The translations under genes were made by a program, and so were the position numbers. The notes below the pieces were generated by a model. The model was not told the origin of the DNA, made no database searches, and worked only from the letters and a program-made list of their open reading frames with translations. Positions 35,494 through 44,518 of a stretch of 64,000 nt of DNA are shown here, one piece after another. The stretch is from assembly GCF_014654365.1 (NCBI RefSeq), contig NZ_BNAY01000017.1:1-64000 (forward strand). Direction: 5' to 3'. Numbering within the stretch: the stretch's first letter is position 1; each line of letters starts with the position of its first letter. Source of the stretch: Amycolatopsis oliviviridis. GTDB taxonomy: Bacteria; Actinomycetota; Actinomycetes; Mycobacteriales; Pseudonocardiaceae.

Positions 35494-36413
35494 CCGATCA
35501 CCACCAGGTTCACCACGAGAAGCGACCCCACGGTGATGCGGTGTATCCGGATGCCGAGCATCCGCGCGCGGAGGATGTCGCCCGCCCCGAAGCCGAGCCA
35601 GACCTGCCACCCCCGCGCCACGATCGTCGGCAGGAGTGCCAGCGGGAACCACCACGGACCGCCGAGCGCGGGCGCGGCGAGGATCAGCACGAGCTCGGCC
35701 GCCGACACGGCGATCACGAAGAACATGTTGCCCCGCGGCGAGGTCAGGGCCGCGACCGTCGGCCTGCCGACGCGGCGGTCCCCCTCGATGTCGTTGGTGT
35801 TGGAGTAGACGCCGAACAGCAGCGGCCCCAGCCCGAAGAGCAGCGCCTGGGCGAGTGCGAACCCGGTGATCTCGCCGGTCGCGAGGCCGTAGGGCGCCAG
35901 CACCAGTGCCCAGCCGAGCGCCGCGATGAAGAACTCCTGGAAGCCGTGATAGCTCAGCTTCACTCCCCAGGAGTACTGCAGCGAGAAGAAGTAGGTGACC
36001 GCGATCAGCGCGACCGTCCACAGCGGACTGAACGGGGCGATCGCGACGGCCGCGAGCCAGAGCACCGCCCCGATGACCCCGGTCACCCACGCGAACCGGA
36101 GCACCTGGTCTTCGGTGAGTGCCCCGGCCACCAGCGGTTTGCGGTACCGCTTGCGTCCGGGATCGTCCGGCGAGTAGTTCGCGATGTCGCTGCCGTCGCG
36201 ATACCCCGTGAGATCGTCGAGCGCGACCATCGCCGCGATCACGAACACCTCGCCCAGCAGGAAGACGCCGATGGTGGTCAGGACCGCCGGATCGAACCTC
36301 AACGCGGGCGCGAGCAGCGTCCACACCACCGCCACGCCGAGGTAGTAGTCGACGATGTCGAGTTTGGCGAGCCGGAAGTACGCTTTGCCGCGCGCGGCCG
36401 TCAGGGTCGTCAC
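35490..36413 (-). CDS. UbiA-family prenyltransferase
   Basis: 307 residues with about nine hydrophobic segments. First Asp-rich motif: D66-D-L-T-G-Y-R-D73-G-S-D76; second: NTNDIEGDRR with D-x-x-x-D. Both are needed for Mg-diphosphate binding. It is an inner-membrane enzyme that attaches a prenyl chain to a hydrophilic or aromatic acceptor. Neighbours (amine oxidase, methyltransferases, aminotransferases, ligases) suggest a prenylated specialised metabolite rather than menaquinone. The start ATG at 36413 overlaps the methyltransferase stop by 4 nt. Confidence 0.93.
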   Translation of the reverse strand: MTTLTAARGKAYFRLAKLDIVDYYLGVAVVWTLLAPALRFDPAVLTTIGVFLLGEVFVIAAMVALDDLTGYRDGSDIANYSPDDPGRKRYRKPLVAGALTEDQVLRFAWVTGVIGAVLWLAAVAIAPFSPLWTVALIAVTYFFSLQYSWGVKLSYHGFQEFFIAALGWALVLAPYGLATGEITGFALAQALLFGLGPLLFGVYSNTNDIEGDRRVGRPTVAALTSPRGNMFFVIAVSAAELVLILAAPALGGPWWFPLALLPTIVARGWQVWLGFGAGDILRARMLGIRIHRITVGSLLVVNLVVIG

Positions 36414-37051
36414 CGCGTACCGTCCAGCGCGATCAGCGCGGCGAACGAGCGATCGCCGCCGTAGTGCAGCTCACGCCGTTCGAGCAGCCGGGATCCGGGG
36501 AGGAGGGCCAAGTACTCCTCCACCGGCCGCAGCCTCGAAAACCTTCCGACCGGGATGTCCGCCTCCTCGTATTCGATCAGGACGAGATGCCGCGCCGCCG
36601 CGGCGATGGACCGGCACGCCTCGGCGACCTCGTTTTCGTCCAGCACGTGCATCAGCACCCACACGCAGACGGCGACGTCGAACCTCTTGTCCCGCCATGG
36701 CAGCCGCTGGACCCGTAACTGCTCGAACTCCACATTGGACAGTCGCGCGCAGTTCTCCTCGGCCAGCGCCAGCATGCGCGGGGTCATGTCCACCGCGGTC
36801 ACCGCGCCCGCCCGCTCGGCGATAGTGGGAGTGATCCTGCCCATCCCGCAGCCGATCTCCAGCGCCGTGCCGATCGGGCCGAGCGAGCGCAGGAACTCCG
36901 TGACGAGGCGACGGGTGCGGGCGGTCGTCTCGGCCGCGAGTTCGACCGGCTGCGAGGCGCGCATCACCCGGGCCAGGCCGGTGCGATCGGCACGACGGCG
37001 CCATTCCTCGGCGACCGCGCCCGAGGTGGGCTTTTGGGTGACCTGCTGCAT
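36410..37051 (-). CDS. Class I SAM-dependent methyltransferase
   Basis: 213 residues from the ATG at 37051, which overlaps the upstream TGA (TGATG). Motif I is ALEIGCGMGRITPTIAERAG, followed by VTAVDMTPRMLALAE and FDVAVCVWVLMHVLDENEV. The substrate region is short and acidic (IEYEEADIPVG). It resembles methyltransferases that modify small polar or sugar-like molecules, but the acceptor cannot be read. Confidence 0.92.
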   Translation of the reverse strand: MQQVTQKPTSGAVAEEWRRRADRTGLARVMRASQPVELAAETTARTRRLVTEFLRSLGPIGTALEIGCGMGRITPTIAERAGAVTAVDMTPRMLALAEENCARLSNVEFEQLRVQRLPWRDKRFDVAVCVWVLMHVLDENEVAEACRSIAAAARHLVLIEYEEADIPVGRFSRLRPVEEYLALLPGSRLLERRELHYGGDRSFAALIALDGTR

Positions 37052-38172
37052 CACGGCTCCTTCGCGAACTCGCACACCGCGTCGGCGATGTGTTCCACTT
37101 GCTGATCCGTCAAATGGGGGTAGATCGGGATGGCGAGCGCCCACCGCGCGGCCAGCTCCGCCACCGGCCAGGCGTCCCCGGGCCGGGCGAAGGGCTCGAA
37201 AGCGGGCTGCCGCGGCAGTGGACTCCGGTAGTAGACGTGGGAGCCGATCCCCCGCTTCGCCAGATGCCCGCGCAGTTCGTCCCGGCGTTCGCACAGCAGT
37301 GAATAGACGTAGTAGCACCGGCCGTCCCGATCCGGCGGAGGCGCCAGGACCCCGCAGCCCGCCAGCTCACCGAACCGTCCGGTGTAGTACTCGCCGATCC
37401 GTGCCCGCCGTTCGAGCCGCCGGGGGAAGCCGGGGAGCCGGTGCAGCTGGAAGGCGGCCATGATCTCGTCGAAGCGGCTGTTGTAGCCGACGCGGTGATA
37501 CCGGAACCGCGTCTTCCCGTCCTGACCGTGGTTGCGCAGCATGCGCACGACCTCGCCGAGCCCGGGGTCGCCGGTGACGACCATGCCCCCTTCACCCGGC
37601 ATCCCGAACGTCTTGACCTGGACGAACGAGTACACCCCGGCGTCGCCCCACATCCCGGCCGGGATTCCGGCCAGCGTTCCGCCCTGCGCGACCGCCGAGT
37701 CCTCCAGCAACCGCACGCCCGTGCTCGCGGCGATCCGGCGCAACGCCGGCATGTCCGCCATGACCGAGAACAGGTGCGCCGGCATGATCACCTTGGTCCG
37801 CGGGGTGACGGCCCTGGCGACCGCGCCGGGGTCGACGACCATGGTCCACGGGTCGATGTCGGCGAACACCGGCGTCGCGCCGAGCAGGGCGGGCGCCGCC
37901 GCGAGTGGCGCGCATCCGAAGGCGGGCACGATCACCTCGTCACCGGGCCCCACTCCCATCGCGCGCAGCACCAGCAGGAGCGCCGAGGTGCCGCTGCCAC
38001 AGGCGATCGCGTCGGCCGCCCCGATGGAGTCGCGGATCTCCGCCTCGAACCTGGCGACGTGGTCGCCGAGAATGAACTTCTGCTCCGGCGAGCGCCCGAT
38101 CCGCTCGACGACGTCGAGCAGCACCTCCCGGTCGTCGTCGAAGAGGTCCTCCGGGAAGAACGGCAGGGTCAT
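37051..38172 (-). CDS. DegT/DnrJ/EryC1 aminotransferase
   Basis: 373 residues. PLP enzyme with D158 (LEDSA) for the pyridine nitrogen, K187 in YSFVQVKTFG for the Schiff base, and GMPGEGGMVVT, all at family positions. GSGTSALLLVLRAMG binds the phosphate. Such enzymes add an amino group to a keto-sugar or keto-cyclitol. It is about one third identical by eye to the next gene and overlaps it by 4 nt, so the two may act at successive steps or as one complex. Confidence 0.93.
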   Translation of the reverse strand: MTLPFFPEDLFDDDREVLLDVVERIGRSPEQKFILGDHVARFEAEIRDSIGAADAIACGSGTSALLLVLRAMGVGPGDEVIVPAFGCAPLAAAPALLGATPVFADIDPWTMVVDPGAVARAVTPRTKVIMPAHLFSVMADMPALRRIAASTGVRLLEDSAVAQGGTLAGIPAGMWGDAGVYSFVQVKTFGMPGEGGMVVTGDPGLGEVVRMLRNHGQDGKTRFRYHRVGYNSRFDEIMAAFQLHRLPGFPRRLERRARIGEYYTGRFGELAGCGVLAPPPDRDGRCYYVYSLLCERRDELRGHLAKRGIGSHVYYRSPLPRQPAFEPFARPGDAWPVAELAARWALAIPIYPHLTDQQVEHIADAVCEFAKEP

Positions 38173-39302
38173 GTCCGCGCACCTCGATAGAAGGCGCGGA
38201 TCAAGCCGCAGACCTCGTCGATGTCGCCGTCCGACATGTCCGGATACAGCGGCAGCGCCAGCGTGTGACGGCAGGCGTTCTCCGCGTTCGGGAAGTCACC
38301 CTCCCGGTGGCCGAGTTCGGCGAAGCAGGGTTGCAGGTGAAGTGGTGCCGGGTAATAGACCTCGGTCTGCACACCGTGCGCCGACAGGTGCTCCGCCAGG
38401 TCGTCCCGCGAGTCGACCTCGACGACATAGACGTAGAAGACGCTGTCGGTTCGGGGAACGGGCACCTTGCGCACGCCGGTCAGGCCCGCGAGCGCCTCGG
38501 TGTACCGCGCGGCCAGGCTCGCGCGGCGCGCGATGTCATCGTCCAGCCTGTCGAGCTTCGCGAGCAGCACGGCGGCTTGGATCTCGTCCATCTTGCTGTT
38601 AAATCCCGCCAGGCCGGTCGTCGTGGCGATCGCGGAAAAGTCGCCGATGGTGGCCCCGAACCGGCCGTGGTGGCGAAGCGCGTCGGCGATCTCGGCGACC
38701 CCGGGATCGTCGGTGAGGACCGCGCCCGCGTCCCCGATCGCGCCCAAGGTCTTCGTCGGGAAGAACGACAGCACACCGCCCGCCCCGAACAGCCCGGCAT
38801 GCTTGCCGTCGCGGCGCATGCCGATGGCCTCCGCGCTGTCCTCGACCACGACCAGTCCGCGCTCCCGGGACACCCTGAGCACCCCGTCGATGTCCGCGAG
38901 TCCCGAGAACAGATGGGTCGGCATGACGAAACGGGTGCGTTCACCGGCGGCGGCCGCCACCGCGGCCGGGTCGATGCCGTAGCCGTCCGGTTCGATGTCG
39001 GCGAAGACCGGGCGTCCTCCGGCGAGCACGACCGAGGTCGCCGAAGCACCGAAGGAGAAGGCTGGGACGACCACCTCGTCCCCGGGCCGCAGACCCGCCG
39101 CCCGGAGCAGCAGGACGAGCGCGTCGGTTCCGCTGTTCACGCCGACCACGAATCTCGCGCCGGTATAGGCGGCGAGCGCGGCCTCGAACTCCGCGACCTT
39201 ACGACCGTGCGAATATTTGCCATTCTCGATCACTTCGACAATATGCCGCCGGGTGACCGGCCACACTTGCTCGAATGTGTTCGATTGCGTGAAGAAAGAC
39301 AC
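38169..39302 (-). CDS. DegT/DnrJ/EryC1 aminotransferase
   Basis: 377 residues from the GTG at 39302, chosen because GGAGGTGGG lies about 10 nt upstream and the resulting length matches the paralogue; GTG at 39368 would add 22 residues. Key parts: NSGTDALVLLLRAAG, VVEDSAEAIG and SFFPTKTLGAIGDAGAVLT with the PLP Lys. It is the first gene of the long minus-strand operon, facing the Gfo/Idh gene across the likely divergent promoter. Confidence 0.92.
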   Translation of the reverse strand: MSFFTQSNTFEQVWPVTRRHIVEVIENGKYSHGRKVAEFEAALAAYTGARFVVGVNSGTDALVLLLRAAGLRPGDEVVVPAFSFGASATSVVLAGGRPVFADIEPDGYGIDPAAVAAAAGERTRFVMPTHLFSGLADIDGVLRVSRERGLVVVEDSAEAIGMRRDGKHAGLFGAGGVLSFFPTKTLGAIGDAGAVLTDDPGVAEIADALRHHGRFGATIGDFSAIATTTGLAGFNSKMDEIQAAVLLAKLDRLDDDIARRASLAARYTEALAGLTGVRKVPVPRTDSVFYVYVVEVDSRDDLAEHLSAHGVQTEVYYPAPLHLQPCFAELGHREGDFPNAENACRHTLALPLYPDMSDGDIDEVCGLIRAFYRGART

Positions 39303-39413
39303 CGCCAGCGTACCCACCTCCGGGTGGTATGGGGGAACCGGTTCCCGAGCGTAGGACAGGGTTTGCACCTACTCGCCGGTTTCGCACTTCCTGGTCAACC
39401 CGCCGGAAAACTA

Positions 39414-39438
39414 TTGACAGAAACACCTCTCACTGTCA
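39414..39438. promoter_or_regulatory. Divergent promoter region with TGACAG/CTGTCA inverted repeat
   Basis: TTGACA at 39414-39419 looks like a -35 element for the plus-strand genes. It overlaps a 6-bp inverted repeat, TGACAG-12-CTGTCA (39415-39438), that could be an operator shared by both arms of the cluster. No clear -10 is visible. Confidence 0.35.
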
Positions 39439-39486
39439 GTTTTGCCAGGGATTTTCGAATACGTGACCCGAGGGGCAGACACACCA

Positions 39487-40506
39487 GTGCGTTCACTCGT
39501 CGTGGGACTCGGCCGGGCCGGGGCCGGTCTTCATCTCCCGGTTTTGACAAAACTCAGGACCGGCCACCCGCACCTCTTCGACGACGCACCCGTCGTCGCG
39601 TGCGATCCGCGGCGGAACCTTCCCGCCAGGCCCGGCCTCCTCGTCGTGAAGACCTTCGGCGAGGCGAGCAAGGATCTGGATCCCGACGACACGGTCGTGC
39701 ACGTCTGCACACCGCCATCCGAGCGAAATTCGATCATCGCCGAGGTGGCCGATTCGGGGTTCCGCAAGGTGATCGTGGAGAAGCCGCTCGCCGGCGACAT
39801 CGACGATCTGGCCCGGATCATCCGCTTGCGCCGCAAGCACAAGCTGCATGTCGAGGTCGTCGAGCCCTGGCTCGCCAGCACACTCACCTGGCGGCTGGTC
39901 GAACTGATCCGTAGCGGCCGGTTCGGCGCGCCGAAGACGATCGACATCGTGCAGAACAAACCACGGTTCCGTCGTTCGCTCACCGTTCCCGGTCACCCGA
40001 CCGCCTTCGACGTCGAACTGCCGCACGGTGTCGCGCTCGCGCTGCGGCTCGCGGGCAACGCCCGCGTCACCCACGCGAGCGGGTCCGATCTGGAAGTGGA
40101 AGGAAACCGCCGGCCGAGAATGGGCGGGGCGACCATCGGACTCCGGCACAACACCGGCGTGCACACGGAGATCCGTTCGGATCTCACCTCGCCGGTGCGC
40201 GAGCGACGGGTCACGGTGGACTTCGAGAACGGCCGCGCGATCGGCCACTTCGCGGTGAGTGGCGACGATCACCATTCGCAGCTGACCGTGCGTTCGAACG
40301 GCCAGTCGGATCATCTCGTGCTGAGGGACGACGCGATGACCGAATGGATGCTCCAGGCGTATCACAAATTCCAGCTGCAAGGTGAACAGACGCTGGGATT
40401 CACCTTCGCCACCGAAGTGGTGCAATTGCTCTCGGTGGCGAAGAACATCTGCGCGGAACCGCTCGCGCGCCCCGAACGCGAACCGGTGACACCCCATGCC
40501 GAGTGA
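39487..40506 (+). CDS. Gfo/Idh/MocA-family oxidoreductase
   Basis: 339 residues from GTG at 39487 behind GAGGGG. N-terminal VVGLGRAGAGLHLPVL is the NAD-binding fold; VHVCTPPSERN and VIVEKPLAGD carry the family E-K-P motif. The C-terminal half is a beta-sheet domain with FDVELPHGVALALRL. It would oxidise or reduce a hydroxyl on a sugar or cyclitol. It is the first gene of the plus arm and overlaps the next gene by 11 nt. Its partner enzymes in the minus arm (DegT) often act on the keto product of such oxidoreductases. Confidence 0.9.
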   Translation: MRSLVVGLGRAGAGLHLPVLTKLRTGHPHLFDDAPVVACDPRRNLPARPGLLVVKTFGEASKDLDPDDTVVHVCTPPSERNSIIAEVADSGFRKVIVEKPLAGDIDDLARIIRLRRKHKLHVEVVEPWLASTLTWRLVELIRSGRFGAPKTIDIVQNKPRFRRSLTVPGHPTAFDVELPHGVALALRLAGNARVTHASGSDLEVEGNRRPRMGGATIGLRHNTGVHTEIRSDLTSPVRERRVTVDFENGRAIGHFAVSGDDHHSQLTVRSNGQSDHLVLRDDAMTEWMLQAYHKFQLQGEQTLGFTFATEVVQLLSVAKNICAEPLARPEREPVTPHAE

Positions 40507-41314
40507 CCCGGTACTGGCGGGGATCACCGACGAGGCGGCGTACGGCATCGACGGGCAGCTCGCGGCGCTCTGCGTATTGGGCTGGCGGGCGATGGAACTC
40601 CGCAGCGTCGACAGGGTCCCCGTCGCGGACCTCACGGACGAAGAGTTCGCCGCCGTGTCGGCCACCTTGAACGACAACGGCGTGCACGTGGTCTGCCTGG
40701 CCTCCCGGATCGGTTCCTGGGCCCGGCCGGTCAGCACGGACTTCCAGGACGACCTGCGCGAACTCGACGTGCTCGCCACAAGAGCGCGCACGCTGGGCAC
40801 GCCCCGGCTCCGGATCATGTCGTATCCCAACGCCGGCCTCGACGATTCCGGCTGGCGTGCCGAGGTGATCGCGAGGATCACCGCCTTGGCCGAACGTGCC
40901 GAACGGCACGGGGTGACGCTGCTGCACGAGAACTGTTCCGGCTGGGCGGGCACGAGCGCCGAACGGATGCTCGACCTGCTGGACGAGGTCGCGAGCCCGG
41001 CGCTGAAACTGCTGTTCGACACCGGGAACGGCGTCGCCCACGGTTATGACGGCTTCGACCTGCTCACCGACATCGTCCAGCACGTGGATCACGTGCACAT
41101 CAAGGACGCGGACGAACGCGGCTTCACCATCCCCGGCGAAGGTGCCGCGCGCGTCGCGGACTGCGTGAAACTCCTCCGGGCCAACGGCTACCGCGGCGCG
41201 TGGTCGCTGGAACCGCACCTGTCGATCACCCCGCACGGGCCGGGCGTGCTGAGCGCCGACGCGATCGCCCGGTTCGTCTCCGCGGGGCGGGCGATGGCCG
41301 GGCTGATCCGGTGA
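40496..41314 (+). CDS. Sugar phosphate isomerase/epimerase-like protein
   Basis: 272 residues with a TIM-barrel pattern and the four metal ligands at expected places: LLHENCSGW (Glu), LLFDTGNG (Asp), HVDHVHIKD (His) and SLEPH (Glu). This is the xylose-isomerase-like/AP-endonuclease family 2 fold, used for epimerisation or isomerisation of polyols. The next start (GTG) overlaps its TGA. Confidence 0.9.
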   Translation: MPSDPVLAGITDEAAYGIDGQLAALCVLGWRAMELRSVDRVPVADLTDEEFAAVSATLNDNGVHVVCLASRIGSWARPVSTDFQDDLRELDVLATRARTLGTPRLRIMSYPNAGLDDSGWRAEVIARITALAERAERHGVTLLHENCSGWAGTSAERMLDLLDEVASPALKLLFDTGNGVAHGYDGFDLLTDIVQHVDHVHIKDADERGFTIPGEGAARVADCVKLLRANGYRGAWSLEPHLSITPHGPGVLSADAIARFVSAGRAMAGLIR

Positions 41315-42531
41315 TCGAAGCGGATCGTGACCTGCTCCTGCGGCTGCTCGGGCTGCCGACCGCTGGCCCGCTCGAAACGGCGGACGAGGTCCTGCTCTGG
41401 GAGGCGATGCGCCTCTACGCCGACGCGGCGGCGGAGATCGGCCTCGAAACCCGGCACTTCGCCGCTCCAGACCCGTCGGTGCTGGAGTTGCCCGGCGTTC
41501 CCCCCGTTCTGCGGGACTTCGGGCCCGAGTTCCTCGCCTGCCAGCCGAGCCTCGTCCTCGGGATCGGCCCGGCCTCCCCCGCGGTGATGTTCAACGTGCA
41601 TCTCGACACGGTGGCGCCGTTCGAACCGGCGGGCTTCGACGGCAGCAGGTTCACCGGCCGCGGCGCCATCGACGCCAAGGGGCCCGCGGTGGCTCTCCTG
41701 GCGGGGATCCGCGCCGCACTGGCGGCGGATCCGGCCGTCGGCCGCGACGCCGGCGTGCTCGTCCAGGCGGTGTCCGGCGAAGAGGGCGGCGCGATGGGCA
41801 CGTTCGGCACCCGGCCTCTCGTCGACGCCGGATTCCACGGCGAGCTCAACGTCTTCTGCGAACCGACCGGGCTGCGTCACCTGCCGCGATGTTCCGCGTC
41901 GATGACCGCGTGCGTGCGAGTGGACGGCGACGACGCGATCGACGACGAGCCGCACCGGGGACACAACGCGACCGTGCTGCTGGGGTTCCTCGCCCAGCAC
42001 CTCGCCGCGGAACTGGCACCGCACGGCCGGATCTGCGTGGCCGGACTGCACACCGGACACCTGCACAACCGGGTGTACGGACGGGGTGAACTCCTGCTGA
42101 ACCTCCCTTACGAGGACGAGGACTCGGCGACCAAGCTGGCCGCCGCGCTGGAACACGGGCTGCGCGATGGTCTGGCCGGGTTCGGCGCACGCTTCCGGGA
42201 TTCCCCGCCGTTCCGCCGGACCGCGGCCGACGCCGCCGCGATCACCGGCCTGCACTGGCGCAAGCGCGGCCTGCCCGCGCTGCCGCCACAGGACATTCCC
42301 CTGCTCGACGAACTCGTTCCGCGCTGGCCGGACGACGAGCCCGGTTTCACCTGCGACGCCCTCTGGCTGGCCGGGGTGCCCGGCGTCCGGACGACCGTGC
42401 TCGGCCCCGGCTCGCTCGGCGCGAACAACGCCCACTCGAGTGGCGAGTACGCCGACGCCGAAGACCTCGACCGCTTCAGTCACCTCGTGCGCGACATCAT
42501 CGTGCGCTTCAGCCGAACCGGAGGAAAGTGA
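41311..42531 (+). CDS. M20-family metallohydrolase
   Basis: 406 residues from GTG at 41311 (GTGA overlap). The full two-metal set is visible: NVHLDTV (His, Asp), GRGAIDAKGP (bridging Asp), SGEEGG (catalytic and ligand Glu), FCEPT (Glu) and NAHSSGEY (His). It is related to ArgE/DapE/carboxypeptidase G2-type enzymes that remove an acyl group from an amine. In this operon it may release a protecting acyl or aminoacyl group from an amino intermediate. Confidence 0.92.
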   Translation: MIEADRDLLLRLLGLPTAGPLETADEVLLWEAMRLYADAAAEIGLETRHFAAPDPSVLELPGVPPVLRDFGPEFLACQPSLVLGIGPASPAVMFNVHLDTVAPFEPAGFDGSRFTGRGAIDAKGPAVALLAGIRAALAADPAVGRDAGVLVQAVSGEEGGAMGTFGTRPLVDAGFHGELNVFCEPTGLRHLPRCSASMTACVRVDGDDAIDDEPHRGHNATVLLGFLAQHLAAELAPHGRICVAGLHTGHLHNRVYGRGELLLNLPYEDEDSATKLAAALEHGLRDGLAGFGARFRDSPPFRRTAADAAAITGLHWRKRGLPALPPQDIPLLDELVPRWPDDEPGFTCDALWLAGVPGVRTTVLGPGSLGANNAHSSGEYADAEDLDRFSHLVRDIIVRFSRTGGK

Positions 42532-43577
42532 CCGTGCTGGTGCCCTACGAGTCCCTGCTGTCCCTGGTAACCGGGATCTTCCGGGATCGAGGGCTTCCCA
42601 CGGAGCGGGCGGCGATCGCCGCCGCGGCGCTGTGTCACGGCGATCTGACCGGCGTGACCTCGCACGGCACGGTCAACCTGACCCGGTTGTACCTTCCGCT
42701 GCTCGACCGGGGCCGGATCGACCCGGAGGCGGACATGCACGTCCGGACCGATCTCGGTGCGTGCGTCCTGGCCGACGCCCGCCGGGCGCTCGGATTGTGG
42801 TCGGCTTCCCAGGCGATGGAACTGGCGTGCGCCAGGGCGTCCCGGTACGGGATCGGCATGGTCTCCCTGCACGGGGCGACGCATATCGGCTGTGCCGGGC
42901 ACCACGCGGCGCGCGCCGTCGCCCACGGGATGATCGGCCTGATCGCCTCGAACTGCGGCGGACAGCGGATCGCACCGCCCCCGGGCGGCACCACCCCCAT
43001 GCTCGGCACGAATCCCCTCGCGCTGGCCTGCCCCGCCGGTGACGCCCACCCGTTCCTGCTGGACATGAGCACCACCGTCGTCCCCACCGGCCGGGTCCGC
43101 GCCGCCGCCCGGGCGGGCCGGGCGATCCCGCCGGGCTGGCTGGCCGCCGAGGACGGGTCGCCGGTGACCGACGCGACAGCGTTCGATCGCGGCGAGGCGC
43201 GGCTTCTCTGGCTGGGCGGAGAGCCGGAGACGGGCGCCTACAAGGGTTTCGGACTGGGTCTGCTGGTCGAGATCCTCGCCGCCCTGGTGCCCGGTGCCGC
43301 GCTGGGAGCCGTGTCCTCCGACGGCGACAGCGACGACGACATCGGCGTCATGGCGCTGGCGATCGCGCCGGAGCTCCTGCGCACCGGCTTCTCCGAAGAC
43401 GCGACCGCCCTCTTCGACGCGGTACGCGGCTGGCCCGCCTGGGATCCCGGCGCGCCGGTGGCCTATCCCGGCTGGCACGAGGGCGAACGCGCGGCGCGAT
43501 TCCGTGATCATGGGGTGCCGATCCCCGCCGCGATCTTCGAGGAACTGCGCGCGGCGTCGGCGAGGGTGGCCGGATGA
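42528..43577 (+). CDS. Malate/L-lactate dehydrogenase (Ldh)-family oxidoreductase
   Basis: 349 residues. The start can be GTG at 42528 or GTG at 42534; GGAGGAAA lies nearer the ideal distance for the second. GVTSHGTVNLTRL and HGATHIGCAGHHA (catalytic His) belong to the Ldh_2 family, which uses NAD(P)H on 2-oxo acids, ureidoglycolate, sulfolactate or cyclic imines. NCGGQRIAPPPGGTTPMLGTNPLA is the conserved nucleotide region. Substrate unknown. Confidence 0.9.
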   Translation: MTVLVPYESLLSLVTGIFRDRGLPTERAAIAAAALCHGDLTGVTSHGTVNLTRLYLPLLDRGRIDPEADMHVRTDLGACVLADARRALGLWSASQAMELACARASRYGIGMVSLHGATHIGCAGHHAARAVAHGMIGLIASNCGGQRIAPPPGGTTPMLGTNPLALACPAGDAHPFLLDMSTTVVPTGRVRAAARAGRAIPPGWLAAEDGSPVTDATAFDRGEARLLWLGGEPETGAYKGFGLGLLVEILAALVPGAALGAVSSDGDSDDDIGVMALAIAPELLRTGFSEDATALFDAVRGWPAWDPGAPVAYPGWHEGERAARFRDHGVPIPAAIFEELRAASARVAG

Positions 43578-44518
43578 TCCGCGTCGGTGTCGTGGGCCTC
43601 GGTGTCATCTCCCGGTTCTACCTCGCGGCGGTGGAACGGTCCCCGGACTTCACCCTGGCCGCCGTCTGCGATCTCGATCCGGCCGCGCTGCGTGACGTAC
43701 CGGTTCCGGGGCACCGCGACCATCGTTCGATGCTCGCCGCCGGAGGACTCGACGCGGTGATCGTGACCGCGCCCAACGACGTCCACGCCGCCGTGTGCCG
43801 GGACGTGCTGGACGCGGGCCTGCCGGTCTGTGTGGAGAAACCGCTCGCCACCGCGCTCGCGGACGGCGAGGACCTGGCGGACAGGGCGGCCGCCCGGGAC
43901 GTCGCCCTGTTCACGGCTTTCCACCGGCGGTACAACAGGAACGTCCTCGCTTTGCGCGAGGAACTCGTGGACGCCGCCCCCATCGAATCGGTGAAGGTCC
44001 GCTACCTGGAGCGGATCGAAGACCACGTCGGCGACGATCGCTGGTACCTCGACGCGGAGCGGTGCGGCGGCGGCTGCGTCGCGGACAACGGCCCGAACGC
44101 GCTCGATCTGGTCCGGTTGTTCCTCGGCCCGGTGGCGCTGCGCCACGTCCGGATCACCCGCGACGCCGACGGCGTCGACCGGCAGGCGACCCTCCAACTC
44201 GACGGCGCCGTCGTGGAACTCGACTGGTCGTTTCCCGGAGAGGCCAAGGACATCGAGGTGCGGCTGACGGACGGCACCCGCTTGCACGCCGACATGCTGA
44301 GCGGTTTCCCGGAGTTCAAGGAGTCGCTGTGGCACGAATACGCCGGGTTGCTGCGTGATTTCGCCGGGGCCATCCGGCGGAAGGGAGCCTGGCGCGACAG
44401 CGGCCTCGCCGGGCTGTCCATAGTGGACGAATGCTACCGAAGGGAACGTGATGCGGGAGAACGGACCGAAGCGCCAGGTCACCGGCACGCTGGTGAAGGT
44501 GCTGGTACATCGCCGTGA
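43574..44518 (+). CDS. Gfo/Idh/MocA-family oxidoreductase, second copy
   Basis: 314 residues. VGVVGLGVISRFYLAAV (NAD fold), VTAPNDVHA, VCVEKPLAT (E-K-P) and GGGCVADNGPNALDLVRLF, where the usual catalytic His of the G-x-H motif reads Asn. It is only distantly related to the 39487 protein. Its last ~22 codons overlap the following DUF6917-like gene in another frame, and the tail after IVDECYRRE has no homologous feel, so a 3' truncation or readthrough into the downstream gene is possible. Confidence 0.88.
   Translation: MIRVGVVGLGVISRFYLAAVERSPDFTLAAVCDLDPAALRDVPVPGHRDHRSMLAAGGLDAVIVTAPNDVHAAVCRDVLDAGLPVCVEKPLATALADGEDLADRAAARDVALFTAFHRRYNRNVLALREELVDAAPIESVKVRYLERIEDHVGDDRWYLDAERCGGGCVADNGPNALDLVRLFLGPVALRHVRITRDADGVDRQATLQLDGAVVELDWSFPGEAKDIEVRLTDGTRLHADMLSGFPEFKESLWHEYAGLLRDFAGAIRRKGAWRDSGLAGLSIVDECYRRERDAGERTEAPGHRHAGEGAGTSP

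Noticed and set aside
34204..36324. A 706-residue minus-strand frame that would fuse extra sequence to the amine oxidase
   Set aside because: The extra N-terminal part is an Arg-rich shadow of the UbiA gene. The ATG at 35493 starts exactly at the FAD-binding motif and overlaps the UbiA stop.
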